Shown: piece by piece, positions 35,205-45,790 of the stretch
Layout: each line of letters starts with the position of its first letter
Position numbering within the stretch: the stretch's first letter is position 1
From: Echria macrotheca
Lineage: Eukaryota; Ascomycota; Sordariomycetes; Sordariales; Schizotheciaceae
Direction: 5' to 3'
Assembly (NCBI GenBank): GCA_030411725.1
Contig: MU839829.1
Span: 682,001 to 746,000, forward strand
Length of the DNA: 64,000 nucleotides
Program-made: the position numbers and the translations under genes
The notes under the pieces: generated by a model
Seen by the model: the letters and a program-made list of their open reading frames with translations, nothing else
Told to the model about the DNA's origin: nothing
Databases searched by the model: none

Positions 35205-36575
35205 ACAGTTAGCATTTATTTCAGGTAACAACGGAAAAGACTTGCCGCTCAATTGAATTGGTGCTAGATGTGGGGGGGAAGTGATCCATGGATCTATGTC
35301 AAGTCTGCCTCTAGTGTGGTGTGACAAAGTTGAAGTCTGTCAGGGCCATGATGAAAATACCTTAGGTACCTTATGTTGGGCCCCCGAGACATTCCATCTG
35401 ATACACATTTCACACAGCTCTTCCTTTTGCCATTTTTAACCCCCTGCAATTGACATCGGTTCTTTTCGCCTTCAAAGTTACAAGTCGCTGCCCCATCATC
35501 AGCCGGTGGCCAGTGAGTTTCGCCAGGCTGTTGCAGAAGGAGGAGGAGGAGGAGGGGGGGGGGTTTATACTCCTGGGAAATGTGGAGCGCTTTGCTGTAG
35601 CAAAAGAAGGAACGGCACATACCTTATCTTTCTTCTTTCCGTCTCGAAAATGGCGTCATTTAGCGGATCATACCCAGTCAATGTTAGCGGTGAGTCGACA
35701 TCTGTCATCGATGGGGAGGAGTAGACAGATATGGCTGGAGCAAAGGGCCGCGCTGACTCGCCGAACGAAGCGACCGTCTTTGACGACTCGTAAATATCAT
35801 TGCATAGTATGAGCGATCAGAAATGGGAATCCTGGTGATCAGGGGAGATGATGCTGCTCTCGTGGATGGTGGCTTCCATTTCTACGGGCTTGGCATTTTG
35901 GGTGAAGGGCAGCTTTTGCTTGACTGGTGCCAACTCAAAGAAAAAAAAAAGGTTCTTCGCGGTCAGTTTTCACATTGAGGACCGGAAGGAGTGATAGATG
36001 AGGTGTAAAAAGAAGGACAATTGGTTGTCCTTGCAGGCTGATGCCCGAGAAAAATGAATGCAGCTTCTGTGGATCGAACACAGTGCCTCCAGATGTTTGA
36101 TTGAAGTGGACTTCAGTCTGGCGCTCTCCCAAATGAGCTAAAGCTGCTTGCTTATTGGTTGATGAAAGTAGGGTCCACTAATGAGCCGTGTTATCCTCGC
36201 CATCCAGCGAGCTTGAGAATTCCGGTTGAATCTGCCTCGGATTTGTTTTTCCTTTTCGTTCACCACATGCCTCCACCAGACACCACACTTCAACACCCGC
36301 CTTCAACAAGTCGATCGACTTCCCCATGATTTTCCGGAAATCGGCCAAAGTTCTTGTCATCGCTGCCGGCAGCGACTCGCTGGGTCGGCAAACATTGGAA
36401 CACAAAATGCGACTTCCTTTCTCAGACAGCGTTACAATGGCCAATCAAGGGCTTACTTTTACCTTGGCGCGGGACATGCCGCTCCGGGCAATCCGAGATT
36501 GACCACATTTCGTCCAACATCTGCTGACGGATGGTTTTTAACCACTTGCAAATTCCTTGACATGTCGTTCGTCCA
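35205..36575. other. Gene-free region
   Basis: About 1.4 kb without a supported gene. A GGAGGA/poly-G run lies at 35537-35565 and an A-run at 35940-35950. The right part is the upstream region of the SDR gene. Confidence 0.45.
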
Positions 36576-38202
36576 ATGACGCTCCTGTTCCTTGCAGCAA
36601 ACCCGATCGTCGCAGCGGCCATCGCCGCGGCTGCGGCCCTGTGTTTCGTGTACCTGGTCCGGTTGAACCAACTGCTGAGCGGCACGCCGGCCGAAATCCG
36701 CGCTCTGTCCCCCTCACCATGGACGACCGAGCTCCTCCTCAAGACATACCGACGTCTTGAAGCCAACCCAATCACGACAAAGAGCTACGCGCACCGCATC
36801 CCACCCAAGCTGGCGCGGCGATACATCGTCACCGGTGGTTCTGGTGGGTAACACGACGTAACAGCAGTCGTCGACTAGATGGCCTAATTCGACGCAGGTC
36901 TGGTGGGTGGCTACATCGTCCTGCAACTGCTCGAGCGAGGACAGCCACCGGAAAGCATTCGGATAGTCGACTTGCGACGCCCTGATCGTGACGATATGGC
37001 ACATGGTCCCGCCACGGATGTCGACTTTGTGCAGACCGACATCTCAGCCCCGGAATCTGTCGGTAACGCTTTCGAGAAGCCATGGAAACAAGATCTTGGC
37101 CATCTCCCGTTGACCGTCTTCCATACCGCCGCCGTCATTGTCCCCTCGGACCGCTCCAAGCTTGAATACGGCTTCTGCGAGGCCATCAACATCCGAGGAA
37201 CCCAAAACGTCGTTGAGGCTGCCAAGCGATTCGGTGCTGACGTCTTTATCTCGACAACGTCGGCTAGCATCAGCATCCGTCCGGTCCAGTTCTGGCTGTC
37301 GCCGTGGAAGCTCTGGTCCGGTTGGCTGCCCAACTTTTGGCAGATCTTGGACGAAAAAGACTTCTGGTTGCCCCTGAGAAAGCACGAGGACTTTTATGCA
37401 AACTATCCTGCTTCAAAAGCAGCTGCAGAGAGGATCGTATGTGAGGCGAACACCGCCGCCATGCGCTCGGGGACAATCAGGCCAGCGAATGGAGTCTACG
37501 GGAACCCGACAGACAACACTGTTGGGGGTCCACTGCAGTCTGCAGTATTTCCTACGTAGGTCTCTCTCCCTGCAGGTTAAGCCTAGACACTGACCCTTCA
37601 GGTGGACGCCGCATATCGTTCAAAGTTTCGCTCACGGTATAAACACAGCCATTGCCCACTTGCAGTTCGAGGCTGTTCTCGCGCTCCCGGAATCTCATCA
37701 AAAGTCACAAGCCGGAAGGCCGTTCATCATTACCGACCCTAACCCTCCAATTGCCTACCGAGATCTATACCTGCTTGTCGAGATGCTATCCGTGACGCCG
37801 TTCCGCACCATCATCCTCCCGCCAGTAGTGATACTCCTCCTGGCCCATATGATCGAAGCATACACCCTCCTCCGTCTGCGATTTCCCGTCCTCCAGTGGA
37901 TCCTACCACCAATGCAGGGCGATATCAAGCATCTGAAGCCAGCCATATTCTCCATCTGCACCCATCTCGTTGCGCACAACGACGTAGCCAGTCGGCCTGT
38001 ATCGCGCGGCGGCCTGGGCTACACCGGAGTCCTTACCACCCTCGAAGGCATGACGCAGGAAGTTATTGAGTGGAACCATCTTCACCAGAATCCCACAAAG
38101 ACAAAACGGTTCCAGAGCAGCGTGTCCCTGGCCGAGGACATCCAAAGGGCAACTTCGGCACGAAGCCACCACGGAGAATCCAAGCACGCGATGATGAAGT
38201 AG
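36576..38202 (+). CDS. 3-beta-hydroxysteroid dehydrogenase/isomerase-type SDR
   Basis: Three exons (36576-36843, 36898-37555, 37602-38202) give 508 aa. An N-terminal membrane helix (VAAAIAAAAALCFVYLVRL) precedes the Rossmann fold, whose TGGSGLVGGYI cofactor motif is at about residue 86 and is split by intron 1. The catalytic Y-x3-K is YPASK (Tyr259, Lys263), with an upstream serine-rich STTSASISI segment. A second hydrophobic stretch (IILPPVVILLLAHMIEAYTL) lies near residue 380. This is the extended SDR layout of the 3-beta-HSD family (sterol C-4 decarboxylase Erg26 and relatives). It probably uses NAD(P) to act on a sterol or other hydrophobic alcohol at the ER membrane. The extra N-terminal anchor suggests a family member distinct from Erg26 itself. 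Confidence 0.85.
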
Positions 38203-38222
38203 GATTCCATGTCCATACTAGT

Positions 38223-38813
38223 CTACCCGCAGCATGCCGTCGGCTCTTCTGGCGTCGAGGCCCCTCCTCCCAGCTCGCGATTCTTAGCCCCTGGCACCGG
38301 GACAACCACGGTGGCGCTCATCCAGTCACAGAGGAACTTGCCCAACCCGGCGCCGATGAAGATGCAGAGGAGGATGTATCCGTTGTAGTACATGGCCAGC
38401 AGCATGATGAAGTACGCCACGCCAAACGTGGCAGCGTGGATCACCGCCCGGACGAGCTGCTGTAGGGGCGAAACGCGGAAGGTGACGGACTGGGGTGCGT
38501 CTGCTGTAGAATCGGTGCTGATAACACTCAGACGGGACTGGAAGTCGCGGAGGACGAAGTTGTCGTATTCTTTGCCGGCGCGGCGGAGAGCTTCGAGGAG
38601 GATGACGAGCAGCATCACGCCGATGCAGATGCCGGCAAAGCCACCGTTGCTGGTGATTTGCCAGGTGGGCGAGAGGAAGCACGCGTCGATGGTGTACCAG
38701 TTCCAGAGCATCTAGATTGTTAGGAATGAATGTTGCTTGGGGGTAAGAGGGCTTACCGATATCTTGCACGCGTTTGGCGCGGTCGAGCCGTGGTCGTGGT
38801 TCATGTGGTCCAT
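38223..38813 (-). CDS. Ctr-type copper transporter
   Basis: Two minus-strand exons (38813-38757 and 38711-38223) give 181 aa. The N-terminus MDHMNHDHG is a short Met/His-rich copper-binding ectodomain. Three membrane helices follow. The second carries the M-x3-M copper gate (FIMLLAMYYNG) and the third a G-x3-G packing motif (GAGLGKFLCDW). The C-terminus ends CCG, a usual cysteine copper-handoff motif. Ctr proteins form trimers that import Cu(I), at the plasma membrane or the vacuole. The size and single M-x3-M fit the Ctr2/Ctr3-like class. It lies tail-to-tail with the SDR gene, 20 bp apart, and near a secreted copper enzyme and a metalloreductase relic. A 3'-flanking overlap of transcripts is likely. 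Confidence 0.92.
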
Positions 38814-39706
38814 CTTGAAGGTGTGAGAATGCTTGATGAAGATGGTTGCTGGAGGGAAGTGGAGGAGCGGCCGCCCTGGCAGATAGATATAGGTGGATGT
38901 GTTTTACGGCTTCCCTATCTCGCTCCAGGGGCGCCTGCCGGATTCAGGACGGTTGGGGACGGCTTTTTTGGATCGAGCGACCGCACGGGAGTCGTTGGTA
39001 GCTCATGTCGGACGTGACAGTGGCACCGGACGGTTATATGCTTCCATCTCTAATCCAATGACTGGCTTCATTTCTGTTTACGGACGCACAATCGCAATAA
39101 AACGGGCAATGAGCAGATATGAGCGAGAAACCGGGTTACTCCGAAATCAGCGCCAAGCCGTAGGCGCCGTGTAATAAGCAAGCCACCGAGAAACTTGCTC
39201 AGTCTTCCTCGCGCGAAAACCGGGGAATAGCTTGTCGGTGTCGACAGCTTTGGAAGATCGGTAAACTTTTGGTCTTGAGAAATTCTATGTGCATACCTAT
39301 TTTCCCTTGACTTTCCACACTATTCTGGTTGTATAGGTAAGTCGAGATATTTCCAAAGCTGTGGTGAAAATGTTCAATACCTATTCTTGGCGTCTTGAGC
39401 TAGGATGACCATGACCCGTTTTTGCACGGCCTCAGGCCTGCAGGGGAGAAAACGTGCTCAAAGCCACTCATTCTGCACGACATGTGCACATCCAGCTCCT
39501 GGCGTGCAAATGTTAAGATTGCGACACCCCCGTGCCATTCATCGGGTACTGTACCAACGCCAGAGCCTGGTTCACTCAGGCCAAGATGTTGCTTCGGAAG
39601 TAAACTCTCCAGCTCTCTCCACATGCACTGGCACGGCTACATCCCTTGGCGGGAACAACCGAAGGGCCCTCTTCACGTTTATTGTTTCTACCGGAAGTGA
39701 ACTGCA
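38814..39706. other. Gene-free region upstream of Ctr
   Basis: About 0.9 kb with no supported gene. It includes the copper-transporter promoter on its left side. No metal-response element is named with confidence. Confidence 0.4.
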
Positions 39707-39831
39707 TGTCGCGATGGTATATCCATCCTGGGGAGCCTCTATCCTCTCAATATCCCTCCATGTCCACAGCCCGTAGTTCAATATGAGAGGCATTCGCCTC
39801 ACCCCGGGGGGGGGGGGGGGGGGGGGGGGGG

Positions 39832-39863
<32 letters not shown>

Positions 39864-40030
39864 CGCGCGCCCGCCCCCCCCCCCCCCCCCCCCCCGGCCC
39901 CCCCCCCCCCGCCCAGCCGCNNNNNNNNNNTGTCGCGTTGTTTTATCCATCCTGGGGATCCTCTATACTCTCAAAATCCCCCCATGTCCACACCCCGTTT
40001 TTAAATTTTAGTGGCATTCGCCCCACCCCG
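39707..40030. other. Assembly gap with homopolymers and duplicated flanks
   Basis: Positions 39921-39930 are ten N. Before them lie a run of mostly G (about 39805-39863) and a run of mostly C (about 39872-39919). The 100 bases at 39707-39806 and at 39931-40030 are near copies, both running from TGTCGCG through TATCCATCCTGGGG to CACCCCG; the right copy has scattered substitutions and a C-run after it. This is the typical look of two contig ends that failed in a G-rich tract and were joined without overlap, so the duplication is probably artificial. Any frame read here is meaningless. Confidence 0.85.
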
Positions 40031-40744
40031 TCCCCCCCCCCCCCCCCCCCCCCGACCACGTTCCTCTCGCCACAGGGCCAAACCCATCCCCAAACAGCCG
40101 ATAATTCTTTTAAAAAAACAACCCAAAATGATCCAAAACTTGACAAGCGAAACAAACCTCGAACCGCACTGGGTCAACGCCTCCCGCGTCCTCCCCTGCA
40201 TGTCGACGCCAACTCATGCGCCCACCTCGACGCCGTGTAACTACGGCCGCACGTCGCACACAACGCGTGTATGATCCACACAGCCATCCTCCGGGGTCTC
40301 CTCCGCACCCTTCTGTTCATCTCAGCCCTCTCCCGGGTGCCTCTCCCGTCTCCGCCACACCCTAGCCTCCCGTCCTCAACCCGTCAGCACCTCCTCCGCC
40401 CCCCGGTCCCCCGCTCCATCTTTAGCCACAAAACCCGTCTCCACGCGGGCGCCCTCGCACATCTTCATTTCCTATTTACCTATCAAAGGAGAGGGACCGC
40501 TTACCCCCTCGAGGGGTGGGAAGCCTTCGGCTTCTTACGGCTGGAGACAGATGATATTAATATTTACCTATTGATTCTCTGCTTCGCCGGGATATATAAC
40601 ATGCTCCAAATAGATCAACCTCCGTCGCCGCCGGCCCACCCCGAGTCCCCGACGTCTCCGACACGCTACACGTCCCTCGGGCTGGCTGGCTGTGGGCCGA
40701 ATTGGTCGGGAGGTAGTCGTGAGGACGGGAAAAAAGACAGGAAA
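40031..40744. other. Uncertain, low-quality region right of the gap
   Basis: A plus-strand open frame (40271-40744) leads into the metalloreductase-like fragment but shows no recognisable membrane or FAD-binding motifs. If it is the upstream part of that gene, it is too damaged to read. Confidence 0.3.
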
Positions 40745-41204
40745 ATGGAGTTGGATTGGACGGTCAAGGGGGAGAAGAATCTGGAATGGGTGCGTGAAGA
40801 GCTGGATGGGCTTCACGAGCGGGGCGTGCGACATGAACTTGTGATCAATTTTTTTTTTCCACCGATGAAAGAGACATTCGCAAGGTGGTGCAGCTTGGGG
40901 AGAAGGGTGTCGTAGAAACCCAAAAGCTCGTAGCGTGGTAATTGTGGAAAGAACGGGACGACCGGACATTGGGAAGACTGTCAATCGGTTCGTCGATGAG
41001 GTTGTTAGTGGATCAACGCACGTTTTTGGAAGGGGACCACCGGGGCTGGTGGGTGATTTGAGAACTGCAGTTGCGACTAGCAACACAGGCGCCAAGATCT
41101 GGAAGGGAGAAGAGCGGTTTGACGTCAGGTTGGTCGCGATGATCGGTCGGAGTGGTAGATCAATTCGGGTTCGTTGTACATACTTTACCGACGGCAATGA
41201 ATGA
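40745..41204 (+). pseudogene. Ferric/cupric reductase-like C-terminal fragment
   Basis: The segment reads LDWTVKGEKNLEWVREEL, then RHELVIN, then (after a frame change at a run of ten T, about 40849-40858) RDIRKVVQLGEKGVVETQKL. After a second frame change it reads GRPDIGKTVNRFVDEVVSG, VFGRGPPGLVGDLRTAV and GAKIWKGEERFDVRL. This order matches the NADPH-binding tail of fungal FRE-type metalloreductases, where a GRPD motif and a CGPPG-type motif are standard; here the cysteine is replaced by arginine. No transmembrane heme or FAD part is visible upstream. Two single-base shifts break the frame. They may be true decay, or errors near the assembly gap, since one falls in a homopolymer. Confidence 0.55.
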
Positions 41205-42716
41205 GAAAGATTGTTATGAAATGAACAAATGTTGCAGTTTTGAATGGCCAGATACGGGAGTGAAGATGGCTTCAGAAACATGTCCAGGCTGCAAATGCGT
41301 AGTCCACCTTGCGCAACAAGAAGGAATGGCCTACACCACCGAAGGACAAATGAAAAAGCGAGAGGGAGACAAAGGAAAATCAGTTGCAAGACAGTGCGCA
41401 CATCCCTCCCGACGTCCCACCTCCCTCAGGCAGCCATACGGGGTATATAATCCAAAACCATCCCTTCCCAAAATAACGGACATTGGCCCTGTCCATGGTC
41501 GAGCGGCGTGGTGTTGCTACCTCGTTGGAGGGAATAGCTTCTACTATACGCTACCTTTGTACTCTAAGCGGTCATGCGCGGTAGGGGTTCGATTCCTAGG
41601 TGGGAAGTCGGGCTCGACCACTTTTTTTGGTTTTTTTTTCTCCTCGACCAGAAGAGATGCGAATGCGCATCTTGGCCCGTCTGATTCTGATGACTCTATT
41701 CCATCATTCATTCATTTTTTAACATCTTTCTAGGAGTTTATTTCGAGATGACCGACAAGCAAGCCCGGTTTTGTTGTCCGCTGACTACGCGCGTGTGGTC
41801 GTGATGCGTGGTGTGCGTGGAAGCGTGACGGGTCGGGAAAAGTGGGTCGGTTCCGATGTCGCGGGTTCGGCAGTCATAAACACGGCCCCACTTCGGTCCC
41901 GTCTTGTCGTAGCACTGAGATCCCAATGTTCAGTGTTTCTCTCTCTGGAGACTACCGGGACTCTTGCGGTTCTTCCGTATAAAAATTTATTGACTTTGTT
42001 GCCTAACCAAACTTTAGGCCTCTAAATAGATGTAAAAAAAAAGAGTAAGCGGTGTTCTAACCTGTCGCCTTCCAAGGTACCTGGTACAATACTTCTGCAT
42101 CTCAAAAAAAGAAATTGTTGTCTGAGATGAATCTGGGCACAGAAAATTCCATGTTTTTTTCCTAAGGTATACGTAGTCAGATTGACAATCTCACACTTTG
42201 GAGCATCATCTTCTCGCAGCTTAATTGAGTATTTTAACACTTCAATTAGTTTTGTTATTGATTTTATCCAGGACAAACGGCATCATCTTTCTCCTTTTAA
42301 TTGACGGCACTTCTTTAAATAACATCTTAAATGCGGCTTCTGGATACTTGGTAGAAGTACAGCTACCTCGGCATTCCCCTTCACGTTTCTGACCCCCAAT
42401 CACTCTTCTTTCTGTCCTGTGAGGGGCTAAGCGAGTTGCCGAAGGAAGGAGCCACCCGTCGGCGAAGGCTGAATGGCTACTCGCTCCGAAGCTGGCGTGG
42501 CTTTGCAGCTGGACCACGTTGCCCAGTGTGTGGCGACGGCTGAGCAGGCCGTGAAAAACCAAAGGGTTGGGCACCAAAGGGTTGGGCACCATGCCCCTCC
42601 ACCGTTTCTCCTCCCGTCATGCACTCTTCGTCTTGCACCATCATCACACTAGAAATTTGCATCTTGAGTCAACTCAAAAAAACAACCCCTTCACCTGGTG
42701 TAGAGGTCTTACTGGG
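41205..42716. other. Gene-free region with possible Pol III-like boxes
   Basis: No protein gene is supported. An A-box-like TGGTCGAGCGG (41496-41506), a B-box-like GGTTCGATTCC (41586-41596) and a T7 run (41622-41628) occur in order, but no cloverleaf folds. The AT-rich part from 41960 to 42420 is likely the promoter side of the HET gene. Confidence 0.35.
42559..42588 (+). repeat. Perfect 15-bp tandem duplication
   Basis: The unit CCAAAGGGTTGGGCA occurs twice head to tail just ahead of the HET gene. Confidence 0.85.
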
Positions 42717-45392
42717 ATGGAATCCTGGCACGAGCCGAGCTGTCCACGGCCAGATATTTACCCTGTCGGGGCCGGCACTTGCTGTCTGCGCTGTGGGAGG
42801 ACTCAAGTTACGCCCACCGACCCCGCCGACCCCGCGGATCACTATACATTATCAGATGCCGGTTCGCCATGGGCATCGACCGACAGCCTGTCAAGTTTGG
42901 AAGAAGAGACAGGCTTGTCAGGTGATGATGGACCGAAAAATGGCATTTACGACAAACTGAAGCCTGCGCATATCAGGCTCCTGTCCATCGCGCCTGGGGG
43001 CTTCAGCGACGAGGTTGACTGCGATCTACATCAAGAGGACATCCGCTATCTCCCAAGCTACACAGCAATCTCCTATACCTGGTCAGATGACTCCGGAGAC
43101 CGGTCCAAGAAGAAGTCCGTATTTCTGAACTCGAGACTCGTCGCGGTTACGACGAGTTGCGAGTTGGCACTTCGTCGAGCACGCTCGAACCGTGAGCGTA
43201 CCAAGGTTTGGATCGACGCTATCTGCATCAACCAGAACGACAACGAAGAGAAGAACCACCAAGTACAACTCATGGCGCAGATCTATGCCAGAGCCGCCAG
43301 CGTCCTGATATACATCGGCGAAGAAGCGGGGAACAGCTCGGAACTCATGCGAAGACTACAAACAGGGCTAGACCTAGGCCTCGCCGACCTCCGTGTTGAC
43401 ATCGGGAACAGCTCGGAGTTCATGCGAGGACTACAAAGCGGGCTAGACCTAGGCGTCGACGACCTCCGTGTTGACGTCGTGCAGCTCCTCAGCCGTCAGT
43501 ATTTCTGGAGAATCTGGGTCCTCCAGGAGGTTGCCTTGGCCCGCCGCGCCAGGCTCATATGCGGCGAGGAATCAATTCCATGGGCTGATTTCGCAACACG
43601 GCTGCGGGAGCCGGTCGAGTTCGGCTCTGTCGCAATGGATGCTTTCCTGGAGACTCGCGATGCCGCCGACAGTTGGCCCCGTGACTTGAAACCAGACCAG
43701 ATGGGCGATATACCGTTGGTGCTGAGCTTTATCAAGCCTACGCTTCGGGACATTGGGGAGCTGCCGCGGCTGTTGGATCTGTCCACTTTTTGCCGAGCAA
43801 CAGAGCCACGCGACAAAGTGTACGCCTTACTTGGCCTCGTCGGAGGAACCGATGGGTACGGTTTCTTACCCGACTACGACGCTGACCTCGAGACGGTGTA
43901 CGTCAGGACAGCTGTGTTGATCGCACGCAGCTGCAGCATCTTGGCTCTCCTTATTCGTGCAGTTTGCCGGCGCAGCATCTCGCCGCATCTACCATGGGTC
44001 CCAGATTGGAGGTACCCTTCATTGTACATCTCAGCCATGCCAACGACCGGCACAAGGTCGGTCTTTCAAGACTTGCACATGCAGACACGCTTCCAAGGCG
44101 GCCAGGCTGAGTTGAATCGAGAGGCCGTGGCCTCGGCACAGTCCATTGAGTTTACGGCAGAAAGCGTCTGCAGTCTCGCGGATCTCATCCAAGAAGGAGG
44201 TCTATGGGTCGCACACATACTCCCAGCCGAGAATTTGCCGGCCCGCCTGCTTGAGTTTGCGCCCGGAAAAAGTCTGGAGTCAACTCTCAGTCTCCCAGAC
44301 CCTCGCATACTTGACGAGTTGAAGTCCCTCTGGCTTTTTCGGGTCCCGCCTCAATCTTCAGCCGTAGAGGACGGTGCGCCATCATCAAGCGACATGGACG
44401 AGTGCTTGATCTTAACCCGCTTAACCTGCTCTCCGTCTTCGTCACCGCCTGGTTCAGTCTTGGAGTTGCCGTTTTTGGGTCTCGTCAGATTTCGTTACCA
44501 CACAAAAGTTTCCAGGCCAGGAGGAGTGTCCGCGATTTTTCCCCGGCGGCCAATACCAGTGCGGATTGGTCGTCAGCCAGACCACGAGACCTACCCGGGA
44601 ATCACCCAGCTGGATCTTGCCCCACTCGGGCTTACGTGGGCGACAATTGATGATATAGAGGGACTTGAAGAACGAGAGCGGCAGCTGCGGAAATACCGGG
44701 AAGAACAAGGGCTTACATGGGCGACAATTGTTGATATGGACAAGCCCGAAAACCGAAGAATGCCGTGGAAAGGACAAGGGTTGCATGATACCATTGCTAT
44801 GTTCATTGTCGGTTGTCATCGAACATACGAACTAGTATATGGGGCTACAAAGGCGCTTCTGCGGACCCTGGAGGAAGAGCTGCAGCTACTGAAGAGAATA
44901 GGGAAGTACTTAACACAGGAAGGGCAAGAGGCACTGGAACAGGACTCAGACATATTAGAAGCAGCTGACCAGCTTTGTCGGAGGGTAAGACAGCGAAAGA
45001 ATTGGGAAATGCTCATAGATGAGCGTGGGACTCTGTCGGCTATTCAGAAAAGTAGAAGCGAGTTAGAAAAGGCGGACCGTCTCTGGGGTACGGGGGCGTC
45101 ATTGGGTTCATCATGGTGGCAGCAGCAACAGCTCAAAGAGCTAGGGGATTTGTGCAACCAGCTTGAGTCCGAGCTTTGGGACAAGGAGTGGAGGGAGTCT
45201 CATGAGAAAGATACTTCGTATCGGAGGACACTAGAAGCTAGCATATTGGCAGAGCGGAAAAGGGTAGCAGACGTAGCACTTGAAAAGTTGAGGGCGAACA
45301 TGGAGACAAACGGGCAACAGGAACTGGTCGAGACGGAAAGGGAAATTTGGCGCAGGATACGGCGGATTTGTGATTCCCCAGCTGAGTCTTGA
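42717..45392 (+). CDS. HET-domain protein
   Basis: An intronless 891-aa frame from the ATG at 42717; two earlier in-frame starts are less protein-like. The heterokaryon-incompatibility (HET) domain is marked by YTAISYTWSDD, KVWIDAICINQND and WRIWVLQEVALARRARLICG. Between the second and third motifs lies a 25-residue tandem duplication (GNSSE...DLRVD), which lengthens the domain. ATEPRDKVYALLGLV is the conserved motif that follows in this family. The C-terminal 250 residues are charged and coiled-coil-like and include two copies of GLTWATI. HET proteins of Pezizomycotina trigger or gate programmed cell death after non-self recognition. Whether this copy is active in incompatibility is unknown. 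No NACHT or repeat domain is attached. Confidence 0.88.
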   Translation: MESWHEPSCPRPDIYPVGAGTCCLRCGRTQVTPTDPADPADHYTLSDAGSPWASTDSLSSLEEETGLSGDDGPKNGIYDKLKPAHIRLLSIAPGGFSDEVDCDLHQEDIRYLPSYTAISYTWSDDSGDRSKKKSVFLNSRLVAVTTSCELALRRARSNRERTKVWIDAICINQNDNEEKNHQVQLMAQIYARAASVLIYIGEEAGNSSELMRRLQTGLDLGLADLRVDIGNSSEFMRGLQSGLDLGVDDLRVDVVQLLSRQYFWRIWVLQEVALARRARLICGEESIPWADFATRLREPVEFGSVAMDAFLETRDAADSWPRDLKPDQMGDIPLVLSFIKPTLRDIGELPRLLDLSTFCRATEPRDKVYALLGLVGGTDGYGFLPDYDADLETVYVRTAVLIARSCSILALLIRAVCRRSISPHLPWVPDWRYPSLYISAMPTTGTRSVFQDLHMQTRFQGGQAELNREAVASAQSIEFTAESVCSLADLIQEGGLWVAHILPAENLPARLLEFAPGKSLESTLSLPDPRILDELKSLWLFRVPPQSSAVEDGAPSSSDMDECLILTRLTCSPSSSPPGSVLELPFLGLVRFRYHTKVSRPGGVSAIFPRRPIPVRIGRQPDHETYPGITQLDLAPLGLTWATIDDIEGLEERERQLRKYREEQGLTWATIVDMDKPENRRMPWKGQGLHDTIAMFIVGCHRTYELVYGATKALLRTLEEELQLLKRIGKYLTQEGQEALEQDSDILEAADQLCRRVRQRKNWEMLIDERGTLSAIQKSRSELEKADRLWGTGASLGSSWWQQQQLKELGDLCNQLESELWDKEWRESHEKDTSYRRTLEASILAERKRVADVALEKLRANMETNGQQELVETEREIWRRIRRICDSPAES
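43329..43478 (+). repeat. 75-bp in-frame tandem duplication in the HET gene
   Basis: Units 43329-43403 and 43404-43478 are about 85% identical and encode two 25-residue copies starting GNSSE and ending DLRVD. The frame is kept, so the protein simply gains one unit. Confidence 0.85.
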
Positions 45393-45790
45393 AGATAGTA
45401 ATTAGTAAGATATTACAAGTAGTTACTACTCCATTTCTTCAAACGGCTTAGCCCTAGCTCACTCCAGCTCAGCATTACGAACGAGAAAGGAATCTCGTGT
45501 GCCTAGATTGAACTCAGACAGCTAGGCTGTTGTTGTATACGACAAACCTGGGCACACCGACACCCCGACAAAGTCAACTTTTGAGATGGTGTGATGATTG
45601 TGCTGGTCGGACTACACCCAATTTAACCAACCTTCCAAAAAGGGATTAAACAGAATTCCAAAGTCAGCCCCTTACCTAGAATCCCAACCATGATTATACG
45701 CCAACACGACCCTCCACCCTTCCCAGGAGCTAGAACCTCGCCGATTATATCATAGTCCCCTCCGCCTTGATCCCCAAATCTCACCCCCTC
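45393..45790. other. Convergent intergenic region
   Basis: About 0.4 kb between the stops of the HET gene and the CorA-like gene. No gene or clear terminator is seen. Confidence 0.5.

Noticed and set aside
39747..40201. Poly-Gly/Pro/Arg frames around the N-gap
   Set aside because: They are translations of G and C homopolymers and of undetermined bases.
40568..41401. 277-aa minus-strand open frame
   Set aside because: The plus strand in the same interval carries recognisable reductase motifs (GRPD, GPPG). The minus frame has none.
41489..41620. Genuine tRNA gene
   Set aside because: A- and B-box matches exist, but no 7-bp acceptor stem or 5-bp T stem can be paired.
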